A DNA stretch of 64,000 nt. Origin: Haliea salexigens DSM 19537. Lineage in GTDB: Bacteria; Pseudomonadota; Gammaproteobacteria; Pseudomonadales; Halieaceae. The translations under genes were made by a program, and so were the position numbers. The notes beneath the pieces are model-generated. The model worked only from the letters and a program-made list of their open reading frames with translations, had not been told where the DNA came from and did not search any database. The stretch spans positions 1 through 64,000 of the forward strand of contig NZ_AUHJ01000018.1 of the NCBI RefSeq assembly GCF_000423125.1, in the 5' to 3' direction. Shown piece after piece: positions 54,451-63,517 of this stretch (position 1 is its first letter; every line of letters begins with the position of its first letter).

Positions 54451-54549
54451 AGCGTATTTCCCAGAGGTGGGCGGCTCGAAAAGTGCGTACTGCTCGGATA
54501 TGGCCGGCTCGCACAGTGCAGATTGCCCAGAGGTGGCCGGGTTGACGCG
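54451..54549 (+). repeat. Three imperfect 33-bp tandem repeats between elements C1 and C2
   Basis: Units at 54451-54483, 54484-54516 and 54517-54549 share CCCAGAGGTGGSCGG or a close variant and end in GGCTCG...AG-like sequence. An 11-residue repeat appears if translated, but no start or stop context makes it a gene. The rest of 54550-54677 shows nothing. Confidence 0.65.
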
Positions 54550-54677
54550 CTCCTTGGGTTAATAAGGTGGATTGAGATGAGCCTTTGAGCTTGTTCCATA
54601 TGTTACCGCGTTGATCCAACGCTTTTGCATTTTACCGCCTGCCATTCCCCCAGTTCCTTTCGCAGGCTCAGCCTTCA

Positions 54678-54865
54678 GGCCCGATGCGGTGCACGGGTGG
54701 GCGAACAATCAGGCCACAGCTTTGGCTCGCGATCACCGTAGGGGGTAGTCCGCGAGCACTGTTCGAGTCCCAATTTTTGCGCAGCAAAAATGGTCGAGTT
54801 GCGCAGCGGCCCGGAGGTGATCGCGAGACAGTGGCCGTTCGCCCACCCGTGCACCGCATCGGGCC
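54678..54865. repeat. Inverted-repeat element C2 (arms 60/50 bp, loop 78 bp)
   Basis: The left arm 54678-54737 pairs with the right arm 54816-54865. Outer matched part: GGCCCGATGCGGTGCACGGG and following. Inner matched part: CTCGCGATCACC. The asymmetric GAAC-AATCA-GGCCAC block lies in the left arm, the mirror image of C1. The loop is the reverse complement of the C1 loop at roughly 90% identity, while the arms are unrelated to C1. Confidence 0.85.
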
Positions 54866-54947
54866 GCGCTACGAAGTCCCAACCACAGCCCAGCCCAGCC
54901 CACAAAAAAGGGGAGCCAAAGCTCCCCTTTCCCGTCAATCAGCCGAA

Positions 54948-56210
54948 TCACCGATACACAGGAAACCGCGCACAGATATCCAGCACCTTACCCTTCACCT
55001 CAGCAATGGCAGCGTCGGCGGAACCCTGCTCCAGCGCTTCCAGCACATCACACATCCACCCCGCCAACTCGATAGTCTCCGCTTCCTTGAAACCGCGGGT
55101 GGTGATAGCCGGCGTGCCCACGCGCATGCCGGAGGTGATGAACGGTGAGCGCGGGTCGTTCGGTACCGCGTTCTTGTTCACCGTGATGTTCGCATTGCCC
55201 AGGGCCTCATCGGCATCCTTGCCCGTGTAGGGCTTGCCGATCAGGTCCACCAGCATCAGGTGGTTGTCGGTGCCACCGGAGACGATGTTGATACCCCGGT
55301 CGATGAAGGTCTTGGCCATCGCCCGGGCGTTGGCCACCACCTGCTGCTGGTAGGCAACGAATTCGGGGCTCTGCGCCTCCTTGAAGCTCACTGCTTTTGC
55401 CGCAATCACATGCATCAGCGGGCCACCCTGGCCACCCGGGAACACAGCAGACTGGAACTTTTTCTCCAGCTCTTCGTTGGCGCGCGCCAGAATGATGCCG
55501 CCGCGCGGCCCGCGCAGGGTTTTGTGGGTTGTGGAGGTCACCACGTCTGCATGCGGTACCGGGTTGGGGTAAACGCCCGCAGCGACAAGCCCGGCCACGT
55601 GCGCCATGTCAACGAGCAGGTAGGCGCCCACTTTGTCGGCGATGGTGCGAAAGCGGGCCCAGTCCATCACCCGTGAGTAGGCAGAGAAGCCGGCCACGAT
55701 CATCTTCGGCTTGTGCTCCAGGGCCAGCGCTTCGACCTGGTCGTAATCCACTTCACCCGTGCCGGCTTTCAGGCCGTACTGCACTGCGTTGTACATCTTG
55801 CCGGAAAAGTTGGGCTTGGCGCCGTGGGTGAGGTGGCCCCCGTCCGCCAGGCTCATGCCCAGCACGGTGTCGCCGGCCTGGCACAGCGCCTGGTAGACCG
55901 CCGAGTTGGCCTGCGAACCGGAGTGCGGCTGGACGTTGGCGTAATCCGCCCCGAACAGCGCCTTCGCGCGCTCGATCGCCAGTTGCTCGGCCTTGTCCAC
56001 GAACTCGCAACCACCGTAGTAGCGCTTGCCCGGGTACCCTTCGGCGTACTTGTTGGTCAGGACGGTGCCCTGGGCTTCCATGACCCGTGGGCTGGTGTAG
56101 TTTTCGGAGGCAATCAGCTCGATATGCTCTTCCTGACGACGCTCTTCCTCCTTGATAGCGGCGAAAATCTCGTCGTCGAACCCCTCAATGGTCATGTGCT
56201 GGTCAAACAT
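54948..56210 (-). CDS. glyA: Serine hydroxymethyltransferase
   Basis: A 420-residue PLP enzyme that interconverts serine and glycine and charges tetrahydrofolate. Visible are [20 protein letters not shown] near 31-50, [15 protein letters not shown] near 94-108 and the PLP Lys in [15 protein letters not shown] near 222-236. ATG 56210 follows GGGGA. It converges with ggt and is separated from it by the C elements. Confidence 0.97.
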   Translation of the reverse strand: MFDQHMTIEGFDDEIFAAIKEEERRQEEHIELIASENYTSPRVMEAQGTVLTNKYAEGYPGKRYYGGCEFVDKAEQLAIERAKALFGADYANVQPHSGSQANSAVYQALCQAGDTVLGMSLADGGHLTHGAKPNFSGKMYNAVQYGLKAGTGEVDYDQVEALALEHKPKMIVAGFSAYSRVMDWARFRTIADKVGAYLLVDMAHVAGLVAAGVYPNPVPHADVVTSTTHKTLRGPRGGIILARANEELEKKFQSAVFPGGQGGPLMHVIAAKAVSFKEAQSPEFVAYQQQVVANARAMAKTFIDRGINIVSGGTDNHLMLVDLIGKPYTGKDADEALGNANITVNKNAVPNDPRSPFITSGMRVGTPAITTRGFKEAETIELAGWMCDVLEALEQGSADAAIAEVKGKVLDICARFPVYR

Positions 56211-56329
56211 CGGTGTCCCCTGGCAGGCGGGGCCGCGGCGGCCCGTGAAATGAGCGGCGCATTTTACCCAAATTCGGCGCTGCATATAAGTGGAGAGTCA
56301 CCGCCGGACGATTCCTGTATTATTTCTGT

Positions 56330-56349
56330 CACTGTTATGACATACAGTG
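56330..56349. promoter_or_regulatory. Small inverted repeat upstream of ugd
   Basis: CACTGT (56330-56335) and ACAGTG (56344-56349) are complementary over 8 bp, about 45 bp before ugd. Possible operator; weak evidence. Confidence 0.25.
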
Positions 56350-56392
56350 GGCGGTCAACCCGCAACGGCAATACAGGAAATCCCGGTAAACG

Positions 56393-57736
56393 ATGAATAT
56401 CAGTATCTTTGGTAGTGGCTATGTGGGCCTGGTGCAGGCAGCGATTTTTGCCGATGTGGGCCATAAGGTCGTCTGCATGGATATCGACGCGGGCCGCGTC
56501 GACAGGCTGCGCGAAGGCGATGTGCCTTTTTATGAGCCGGGCCTGTCGCAGCTTATTCGCAACGGCATCAGCAACGGGCTGCTGTCTTTCACCACGGACG
56601 CCAAAGAGGCAGTGCAGGCCAGCGACTTCCTTTTCATTTGCGTTGGCACACCGGCGGGCACTGATGGCTCAGCCGACCTCACCTACGTGATGCAGGTGGC
56701 AGACTCCATCGCCCGCTATATGACCAGCCGCAAAGTGATCATCACCAAATCCACTGTGCCAGTCGGCACCACCGATACCGTGCACCGCCACATACTGCAA
56801 ACGCTGCACAATCAGGGGCGGTCGATTGCGGTCGAAGCGGCGTCCAACCCTGAATTTCTCAAGGAAGGTTCCGCGGTGGCCGACTGCCAGAGCCCGGACC
56901 GCATCATCATCGGCACCGAATCGCCGCGTGTGCTGGAAGAACTGCGGCGCATGTACCAGGCGTTCAACCGCAATCACGAAAAAGTGATGCATATGGACCC
57001 ACGCAGTGCGGAAATGACCAAGCTCGCTGCCAATGCCATGCTTGCCACCAAAATCAGCTTCATGAATGAAATGGCCACCATCGCCGAAGCTGTGGGCGCC
57101 GATATCGAACTGGTGCGTCGCGGCATGGGGTCAGATCCGCGCATTGGCTACCAGTTTATTTACCCCGGCTGCGGCTACGGCGGCTCCTGCTTCCCCAAGG
57201 ACGTACGCGCACTCAAGCATCTGGCGGAGCAGCACGGCCATCGCGCGGGCATTCTCACCGCCGTGCACGACACCAACCAGCGGCAGAAAAACAAGCTGGC
57301 GGAACGGGTGATGGAGCGCCTGGGTGCCGACCTGAGCGGCAAGACCATTGCCGTGTGGGGACTGTCCTTCAAACCCAACACCGATGACATGCGCGAGGCC
57401 CCCAGCCGCTACCTGATGGAGGGTATCTGGTCCTGCGGGGGCAAAGTGCGCGCCTTCGACCCGCAGGCCATGCAGGCCTGCCGCGAGATCTACGGCGAAC
57501 GTGACGAGCTGACGCTTTGCGCACACAAAGAAGATGCCCTGCAAGGGGCCGATGCGCTGGTGATCTGCACCGAATGGAAAGCCTTCTGGTCACCCGACTT
57601 CGAACTGATCAAGCGCGAACTCAGTACACCCCTGATTTTTGACGGCCGCAACCTGTACAACCCGGCACAGATGGAAGAGCTGGACATCGAGTACTACGGC
57701 ATCGGCCGCGGCCGCTCCCTGGCAAAGCCGGCATGA
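56393..57736 (+). CDS. ugd: UDP-glucose 6-dehydrogenase
   Basis: A 447-residue enzyme that oxidises UDP-glucose to UDP-glucuronate. The NAD-binding [16 protein letters not shown] is at 3-18, [13 protein letters not shown] is near 157-169, the catalytic Cys266 is in YGGSCFPKD, and [17 protein letters not shown] is near 322-338. UDP-glucuronate can feed surface polysaccharides; the cluster at 26-39 kb is a possible consumer. GDP-mannose dehydrogenase is a less likely alternative. Confidence 0.93.
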   Translation: MNISIFGSGYVGLVQAAIFADVGHKVVCMDIDAGRVDRLREGDVPFYEPGLSQLIRNGISNGLLSFTTDAKEAVQASDFLFICVGTPAGTDGSADLTYVMQVADSIARYMTSRKVIITKSTVPVGTTDTVHRHILQTLHNQGRSIAVEAASNPEFLKEGSAVADCQSPDRIIIGTESPRVLEELRRMYQAFNRNHEKVMHMDPRSAEMTKLAANAMLATKISFMNEMATIAEAVGADIELVRRGMGSDPRIGYQFIYPGCGYGGSCFPKDVRALKHLAEQHGHRAGILTAVHDTNQRQKNKLAERVMERLGADLSGKTIAVWGLSFKPNTDDMREAPSRYLMEGIWSCGGKVRAFDPQAMQACREIYGERDELTLCAHKEDALQGADALVICTEWKAFWSPDFELIKRELSTPLIFDGRNLYNPAQMEELDIEYYGIGRGRSLAKPA

Positions 57737-58179
57737 CCGCGAAGGTTACGCTGGGCTGGCGGGAATGGCTGAGCTTACCCGAGCTCGGTATCACGCAGAT
57801 CAAGGCCAAAGTGGATACCGGCGCACGCACCAGTGCCCTGCACGCCTTCTACGTTGAACCGTTTGAGCGCGACGGAGAGCCCTGGGTGCGCTTTGGCATA
57901 CACCCTCAACAGGGCAACACCGCACTGGTGGTCGACTGCGAGGCGCCGGTGGTGGACCAGCGCCAGGTCACCGACTCGGGTGGGCACCGGGAAGTGCGCT
58001 ACGTCATCCAGACAGCCATCGAACTCGGCGGCGAGCACATCGACGCTGAAATCACCCTCACCGACCGTGAAAACATGCGCTTCCGCATGCTGCTCGGGCG
58101 CACCGCCATGCGCGGTCGCTGCCTGGTGGACCCCGGTCAGTCCTACCTGCTTGGCAGGCGGGCACGCACACAGGAATAA
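57733..58179 (+). CDS. RimB/ATP-dependent-zinc-protease-like retropepsin-fold protein
   Basis: A 148-residue protein (DUF785 type) with the aspartic-protease-like motif [13 protein letters not shown] near 27-39 and [17 protein letters not shown] near 114-130. Despite its common name, the sequence shows a DTGA motif, not a zinc site. Its ATG overlaps the ugd stop by 4 bp. In many bacteria it sits beside rimK, which encodes a glutamate ligase of ribosomal protein S6; no rimK is present here. A deacylase follows after 6 bp. Confidence 0.85.
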   Translation: MTAKVTLGWREWLSLPELGITQIKAKVDTGARTSALHAFYVEPFERDGEPWVRFGIHPQQGNTALVVDCEAPVVDQRQVTDSGGHREVRYVIQTAIELGGEHIDAEITLTDRENMRFRMLLGRTAMRGRCLVDPGQSYLLGRRARTQE

Positions 58180-58185
58180 CGGCAG

Positions 58186-59241
58186 ATGCCGGCAAACGGC
58201 AAGGCACTGAAGATAGGCGGCCAGGTTATCCAGCCGGGCGAACGCAAGGTCATCGACATACCCGTCGCGCCCACCTACACCCACGACAACCTGTCCATCA
58301 GCGTCCAAGTGGTGCGCGGCAAGCGCCCGGGGCCGGTGCTTTTCGTCTGTGCCGCCGTGCACGGCGACGAGATCAACGGCGTGGAGATCATCCGTCGCAT
58401 CCTCAAGGACCCACACCTCGACCGCCTGCGCGGCACGCTGGTCGCCATACCCATCGTCAACGTCTACGGGTTCATCAACCACACCCGGTACCTGCCTGAT
58501 GGGCGCGACCTCAATCGCTCCTTCCCCGGCTCCGCTCGCGGCTCTCTGACCGGGCGCATTGCGCACACATTCCTGCAGGACATTGTCGCCCACTGCACCC
58601 ACGGCATCGACCTGCACACCGGTGCCCGCCACCGCAGCAACTTCCCCCAGATACGCGCGAACCTGGAAGACCCCACGGTGCTGGGCATGACCGAAGCGTT
58701 TGGTGCTCCCATTGCCATCGACGCCAAGATCCGCGACGGTTCCCTGCGCCAGGCGGCCGGGGACCTCGGCGTACCGGTGCTGCTCTATGAGTCCTGCGAG
58801 GCGCTGCGCTTCGACGAGATCTACATTCGCGCCGGGGTGAAAGGCGTGCTCAACGTCATGCGCCATATCGGCATGTTGCGCCGCTCCCGCGCCCGCTCAC
58901 GCCCGCCTACGATCAGCCGCAATACCCGTTGGCTGCGCGCCCCGGAGAGCGGCATCCTGCGGGTGCTGGTACCGCTGGGCGCGGAGGTGCAGCAGGGCCA
59001 GACGATCGGTTTCATCGCGGACCCGATGGGTACCAGTGAAACGGATGTGGTGGCGGATACGCACGGCATCGTGATCGGGCGCACCAACCTACCGCTGGCG
59101 TATGAGGGGGATGCGCTGTTCCATATTGCGGAGATCGGGGCGAAGGCGAATTGGGAGGTGGACGAATTTCACGAGGCGCATGAGCCGGATGCGTCGGAGC
59201 TGGACCCGGAGGATTTGAGTTCGGCGCCGATTGCTGATTGA
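58186..59241 (+). CDS. Succinylglutamate desuccinylase/aspartoacylase-family (AstE/AspA) protein
   Basis: A 351-residue zinc carboxypeptidase-like enzyme. Zinc ligands are visible in CAAVHGDEINGVEIIRRIL near 57-75 (H and E) and in GIDLHTGARHR near 142-152 (H). RDLNRSFPGS near 107-116 is typical. The C-terminal beta-rich domain (about 250-330) is a lipoyl-like or DUF region. It cuts an N-acyl or peptide bond; the substrate is unknown. It is the last gene before the B elements. Confidence 0.88.
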   Translation: MPANGKALKIGGQVIQPGERKVIDIPVAPTYTHDNLSISVQVVRGKRPGPVLFVCAAVHGDEINGVEIIRRILKDPHLDRLRGTLVAIPIVNVYGFINHTRYLPDGRDLNRSFPGSARGSLTGRIAHTFLQDIVAHCTHGIDLHTGARHRSNFPQIRANLEDPTVLGMTEAFGAPIAIDAKIRDGSLRQAAGDLGVPVLLYESCEALRFDEIYIRAGVKGVLNVMRHIGMLRRSRARSRPPTISRNTRWLRAPESGILRVLVPLGAEVQQGQTIGFIADPMGTSETDVVADTHGIVIGRTNLPLAYEGDALFHIAEIGAKANWEVDEFHEAHEPDASELDPEDLSSAPIAD

Positions 59242-59270
59242 CGGGGGCGGTGCCTGCGTTTGGGGGCGGC

Positions 59271-59377
59271 CGGGGCGACGGTGGGAACAATTCGGGGCAC
59301 GCTCAAGGCCATCCATGGCTCGCTTGACCTCGACATCCTGTCTCGGACAGCCCCGAATTGTTCCCACCGCCACCCCG
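59271..59377. repeat. Inverted-repeat element B1 (arms 28 bp, core 51 bp)
   Basis: The left arm 59271-59298 and right arm 59350-59377 pair at 26 of 28 positions. Both contain GGTGGGAACAATTCGGGGC or its complement. The core 59299-59349 is exactly the reverse complement of the B2 core. It starts 30 bp after the preceding stop. Confidence 0.9.
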
Positions 59378-59460
59378 ACCTTGGCGCCAACCCTGGAGAT
59401 TCGGGTGCACTTTGGGGTTGGGGCTGCTGGATTCAGATTTCGGGATTTCGGGGCTTTAGG

Positions 59461-59516
59461 GCTAGAGAGCTAAGGAGCTAGAGAGCTAGAGAGCTAGAGA
59501 GCTTCAGAGCTTCGAG
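59461..59516 (+). repeat. Seven imperfect tandem copies of an 8-bp unit, GCTAGAGA
   Basis: Units at 59461, 59469, 59477, 59485, 59493, 59501 and 59509; four are exactly GCTAGAGA. It lies in the spacer between B1 and B2. Length variation by slippage is likely. A near-direct repeat (ACCTTGGCRCYAACCC) also flanks this spacer at about 59378 and 59566. Confidence 0.85.
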
Positions 59517-59619
59517 ACTGCCCCACAAAATTGAATCCATCACCATCAATCCACATAAAACACCCACCTTGGCACTAACCCAACCTGAAAATGCACCCAA
59601 GCCCATCGCCTACTGCTGA

Positions 59620-59728
59620 GGCGGGGGGCGGTGCAGGGCTGCCGGGACTGTCCGAGACAGGATGTCGAGGTCAAGCGAGCCATGGATGGCCTTGAGCGTG
59701 TCCCGGCAGCCCTGCACCGTTCGCCGCC
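59620..59728. repeat. Inverted-repeat element B2 (inner arms 20 bp, core 51 bp)
   Basis: CGGTGCAGGGCTGCCGGGAC (59629-59648) is perfectly complementary to 59700-59719, with weaker pairing outside (GGCGG and CCGCC). The core 59649-59699 is the exact reverse complement of the B1 core, but the arms have no similarity to the B1 arms beyond CGGTG. The sequence 59729-59899 shows nothing and leads into ettA. Confidence 0.9.
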
Positions 59729-59899
59729 GACACCCGAGCGAAGTGACACCCGAACGGAGCTGCAACCGAACCGAGCGGTAGCCAAACGAAGCGGCAACCA
59801 AAACGGAGAGCCGACACGCGCACGGCAGGGCACTGAACCCAGCCCCGATTCCTGCTAGAATCCGCCCACATTTTCGATCACCAAAGGCAACGCAACCAG

Positions 59900-61564
59900 A
59901 TGGCTCAGTACGTCTACACCATGAACCGCGTCGGCAAGGTAGTGCCGCCGAAAAAGAAAATCCTCGAAGACATTTCGCTCTCCTTCTTCCCTGGCGCCAA
60001 GATCGGTGTGCTCGGGTTGAACGGCTCCGGCAAGTCGACGCTGCTGCGCATCATGGCGGGCATCGATACGGACATTCTGGGCGAGGCGCGCCCGCAGCCG
60101 GGTATCAAGATCGGCTACCTGCCGCAGGAGCCGCAGCTCAATCCGGAAAAAGACGTGCGCGGCAATGTCGAGGAGGGCCTGCAGGAGGCGGTGGACGCGC
60201 TGGCCGGGCTGGACAAGGTGTATGCCGCCTACGCGGAGCCGGACGCGGATTTTGACGCACTGGCCAAGGAGCAGGCGCGGCTCGAGGACATTATCCAGGC
60301 GACCGATGCCCACAATCTGGACCACAAGCTGGAAGTGGCGGCAGATGCTCTGCGCCTGCCACCGTGGGACGCGGATGTCACCACGCTGTCTGGTGGTGAG
60401 CGCCGCCGGGTGGCGCTGTGTCGCCTGCTGTTGTCGGCACCTGACATGTTGCTGCTGGACGAGCCGACCAACCACCTGGATGCCGAGAGCGTGGCCTGGC
60501 TGGAGAAGTTCCTGCACGACTTCCCGGGCACGGTAGTGGCGATTACGCACGACCGCTATTTCCTCGACAACGCCGCCGGCTGGATTCTGGAACTGGACCG
60601 CGGCCGCGGCATCCCCTACGAGGGCAATTACTCGGATTGGCTGGAGACGAAGGAGGCGCGCCTGGAGCAGGAGAAGCGGCAGGAAGCCTCGCATCAGAAG
60701 GCGATCAAGGCGGAACTGGAGTGGGTGCGCAGCAACCCCAAAGGTCGCCAGGCGAAAAGCAAAGCGCGCCTGCAGCGTTATGAGGAGCTGCAATCGCAGG
60801 AGTTCCAGGCGCGCAACGAGACCAATGAAATCTACATTCCGCCGGGGCCGCGCCTGGGCGACAACGTCGTGGAAGTCACGAACCTGAAGAAAACCTACGG
60901 TGAGCGGCTGTTGTTCGACAATATCAGCTTCACTGTACCCAAAGGCAGCATCGTCGGCATCATCGGCGCCAACGGCATGGGCAAGTCGACCCTGTTCCGG
61001 ATTCTGATGGGCGAGGAGCAGCCGGACGGCGGCGAGGTGAAGGTGGGGGAGACTGTCCAGCTGGGCTATGTCGACCAGTCGCGCGATGACCTGGACGGCA
61101 GCAAAACAGTGTGGGAGCAGGTATCGGGCGGTCAGGATGTGATCCGCATCGGCAACTACGAGGTGAATTCGCGCTCTTACCTGGGGCGCTTCAACTTCAA
61201 GGGCTCGGACCAGCAGAAGTTCGTCAAGGATCTTTCCGGCGGCGAGCGCAATCGCCTGCACCTGGCCAACCTGCTCAAGCAGGGCGCCAACGTGCTGTTG
61301 CTGGACGAACCGACCAACGACCTTGATGTGGAAACCCTGCGCGCGCTGGAGGAGGCGCTGCTCACGTTCCCGGGCAGCGCGCTGGTGATCTCGCACGACC
61401 GCTGGTTCCTGGACCGGATTGCCACGCATATCCTGGCCTACGAGGACGATGGCAATGTGGTATTCCACGAGGGCAACTTCACGGAATACGAGGAGGATCG
61501 CAAGGCCCGTCTGGGCGCGGCGGCCGCGCAACCGCACCGGGTCAAGTATCGCAAGTTGAAGTAG
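59900..61564 (+). CDS. ettA: Energy-dependent translational throttle protein EttA (ABC-F)
   Basis: A 554-residue cytosolic protein with two ABC domains: Walker A GLNGSGKST near 38-46 and GANGMGKST near 356-364, and signatures LSGGERRRVAL and LSGGERNRLHL. The linker holds the P-site tRNA-interaction motif, with a KGRQAKSKARLQRYEELQSQ segment near 281-300. EttA gates the first translation cycles according to ATP level. ATG 59900 follows AAAGGCAACG. Confidence 0.97.
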   Translation: MAQYVYTMNRVGKVVPPKKKILEDISLSFFPGAKIGVLGLNGSGKSTLLRIMAGIDTDILGEARPQPGIKIGYLPQEPQLNPEKDVRGNVEEGLQEAVDALAGLDKVYAAYAEPDADFDALAKEQARLEDIIQATDAHNLDHKLEVAADALRLPPWDADVTTLSGGERRRVALCRLLLSAPDMLLLDEPTNHLDAESVAWLEKFLHDFPGTVVAITHDRYFLDNAAGWILELDRGRGIPYEGNYSDWLETKEARLEQEKRQEASHQKAIKAELEWVRSNPKGRQAKSKARLQRYEELQSQEFQARNETNEIYIPPGPRLGDNVVEVTNLKKTYGERLLFDNISFTVPKGSIVGIIGANGMGKSTLFRILMGEEQPDGGEVKVGETVQLGYVDQSRDDLDGSKTVWEQVSGGQDVIRIGNYEVNSRSYLGRFNFKGSDQQKFVKDLSGGERNRLHLANLLKQGANVLLLDEPTNDLDVETLRALEEALLTFPGSALVISHDRWFLDRIATHILAYEDDGNVVFHEGNFTEYEEDRKARLGAAAAQPHRVKYRKLK

Positions 61565-61613
61565 GCCCGGTGTGGGCTATGATTCCACCAACAGCAAACG
61601 CAAGAGACCTGGC

Positions 61614-62000
61614 ATGACTGACACCCCTATTGAACGCCGAGCCTTCACCCGCGTCGCCATCGACCTGCCCGTGGAAGTACAGCAGGGCGGCAGTAGTTGG
61701 CATCAGCGCCTGATCGACATTTCCCTGGGGGGCGCGGCCACTGATCAGCCGGATGTGTGGGACGCGCAGTACAACGAACCTTTTACACTACTGATCGACA
61801 CCGGTGCCGCTGAGCCGCTGGAGTTGTATGCCTATCTTCAGCATGTGGAAAACGGGCGCCTGGGGTTCAAGGTCGACCACGTGGACCGGGAGAATATCGA
61901 CCCCCTGCGGGGTCTACTGGCCGCCCATCTGAGCAACCCCGATGTGCTGGACGGCGAACTGCGCAGGCTCGACGAGGAAAGCGGCGTCGAGGACGACTAG
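61614..62000 (+). CDS. PilZ-domain protein
   Basis: A 128-residue protein of PilZ type, a c-di-GMP sensor fold. The N-terminal ERRAFTRVAIDLPVEV gives the RxxxR-like start (the first Arg pair), and DISLGGAATD matches the second motif (D/NxSxxG). ATG 61614 is chosen; an earlier in-frame GTG at 61572 gives an untypical N-terminus. It lies about 50 bp after ettA. Confidence 0.85.
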   Translation: MTDTPIERRAFTRVAIDLPVEVQQGGSSWHQRLIDISLGGAATDQPDVWDAQYNEPFTLLIDTGAAEPLELYAYLQHVENGRLGFKVDHVDRENIDPLRGLLAAHLSNPDVLDGELRRLDEESGVEDD

Positions 62001-62025
62001 CGGCGCCCGCGTGCTCGCGGTGCGT

Positions 62026-63402
62026 CTATTCCACCGCCGCGAGCGCCTCCTCGAGGCGGGACACCGCAATGACCTGCATGCCGCGTATTTCCCCACGCGG
62101 CGCATTCGCTTTCGGCACGATGGCCCGGCGGAAACCGTGCTTGGCAGCCTCTGACAAGCGCTCCTGGCCGCTGGGCACGGGGCGGATCTCGCCGGAGAGG
62201 CCCACCTCGCCGAAGATCACCATATCCCGCGGCAACTGCCGGTCACGGAAGCTCGACACAATCGCCAGCAACAGTGCGAGGTCGGCACTGGTCTCCAGCA
62301 CTTTTACGCCGCCAACCACGTTGGCAAATACGTCCTGGTCTCCCACCTGCAGGCCGCCGTGGCGGTGCAGTACTGCCAGCAGCATGGCGAGGCGGTTCTG
62401 CTCCAGCCCCACGGCCACGCGGCGCGGGTTGCCCAAGGCGCTGTCGTCCACCAGCGCCTGGATTTCCACCAACAACGGCCTGGTACCCTCCCAGACCACC
62501 ATCACCGCACTGCCCGAGGCAGGCTCGCTGCTGCGGTCGAGAAAAATGGCCGAAGGGTTGCGCACTTCCCGCAGGCCCTGCTCGGTCATGGCGAATACGC
62601 CCAGCTCGTTGACGGCGCCGAAGCGGTTCTTTTGCCCACGGAGGGTACGGAAGCGCGAGTCGTGCCCACCCTCCAGCAGGATGGAGCAGTCGATCATGTG
62701 CTCCAGCACTTTGGGGCCGGCCAGGGAGCCGTCCTTGGTAACGTGCCCCACCAGGAACAGCACCGTGCCGGTGCGTTTGGCAAACCGGGTGAGAAACGCC
62801 GCGCACTCGCGCACCTGGGACACACTGCCCGGCGCGGAACTCAGGTCGTCGGAGTGCACAACCTGAATCGAGTCCACCACCAACACCCGCGGGCGGTGAT
62901 TCTCTGCGGCAGCGATAATGGCCTCGACATTGGTTTCGGCCATCAGCCGCAGGCGGTCTGTTGCCAGCCCCAGCCGACGCGCGCGCATGGCCACCTGCTG
63001 CAGGGATTCTTCGCCGGTGATGTAAAGGGCATCCATGTTGGCCGCCAGATGGCACATGGTCTGCAGTAGCAGGGTGCTCTTGCCCGCGCCCGGATTGCCG
63101 CCGACCAGAATCGCAGACCCCGGTACCAGCCCGCCTCCCAGCACCCGGTCAAACTCCTCCGCACCGCTGCTGAAGCGCGGCAGCTCCTCGAGGTCAATTT
63201 CGCCCAGCAGGCGTGCTTCGCTCACGGTGCCGGCAAAACCACCCCGAGCCTTGCCACTGCGGGCCGCACCGGCCCCAGCCGGGCCACCGAGACGCACCTC
63301 TGACAGTGAGTTCCAGGCGCCGCAGTCGTTGCACTGACCCTGCCATTTCGCATAATCCGAGCCACACTCGTTACACACGAACGCCGTTTTGCTCTTCGCC
63401 AT
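62026..63402 (-). CDS. radA: DNA repair protein RadA
   Basis: A 458-residue RecA-like repair factor. The N-terminal zinc finger is CNECG...CNDCG near residues 10-28. The Walker A GGNPGAGKST is near 102-111, the RadA-specific KNRFGAVNELGVF near 257-269, and the C-terminal Lon-protease-like domain follows about 290. It helps branch migration in recombination. Confidence 0.97.
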   Translation of the reverse strand: MAKSKTAFVCNECGSDYAKWQGQCNDCGAWNSLSEVRLGGPAGAGAARSGKARGGFAGTVSEARLLGEIDLEELPRFSSGAEEFDRVLGGGLVPGSAILVGGNPGAGKSTLLLQTMCHLAANMDALYITGEESLQQVAMRARRLGLATDRLRLMAETNVEAIIAAAENHRPRVLVVDSIQVVHSDDLSSAPGSVSQVRECAAFLTRFAKRTGTVLFLVGHVTKDGSLAGPKVLEHMIDCSILLEGGHDSRFRTLRGQKNRFGAVNELGVFAMTEQGLREVRNPSAIFLDRSSEPASGSAVMVVWEGTRPLLVEIQALVDDSALGNPRRVAVGLEQNRLAMLLAVLHRHGGLQVGDQDVFANVVGGVKVLETSADLALLLAIVSSFRDRQLPRDMVIFGEVGLSGEIRPVPSGQERLSEAAKHGFRRAIVPKANAPRGEIRGMQVIAVSRLEEALAAVE

Positions 63403-63517
63403 GCCCTGCCCTGCTCAGTTGCCGCGGAAAAAATCAGTCACCCCGCTATCAGCCGCAGGGTCAGGTCGGTATCCTAGTGCACTCGATGGTCACTTGCCCA
63501 ACACTACCGGAATTTCC

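Noticed and set aside
54684-55148. 154-codon open frame beginning in element C2
   Set aside because: Its first part is the inverted repeat and its second part is antisense to glyA.
56270-56392. Glycine riboswitch before glyA or ugd
   Set aside because: A GGAGAG-like stretch exists on the plus strand, but the rest of the aptamer pattern is absent and it would be on the wrong strand for glyA.
59855-61537. 560-codon minus-strand open frame opposite ettA
   Set aside because: Mirror frame of ettA, whose motifs are all intact on the plus strand.
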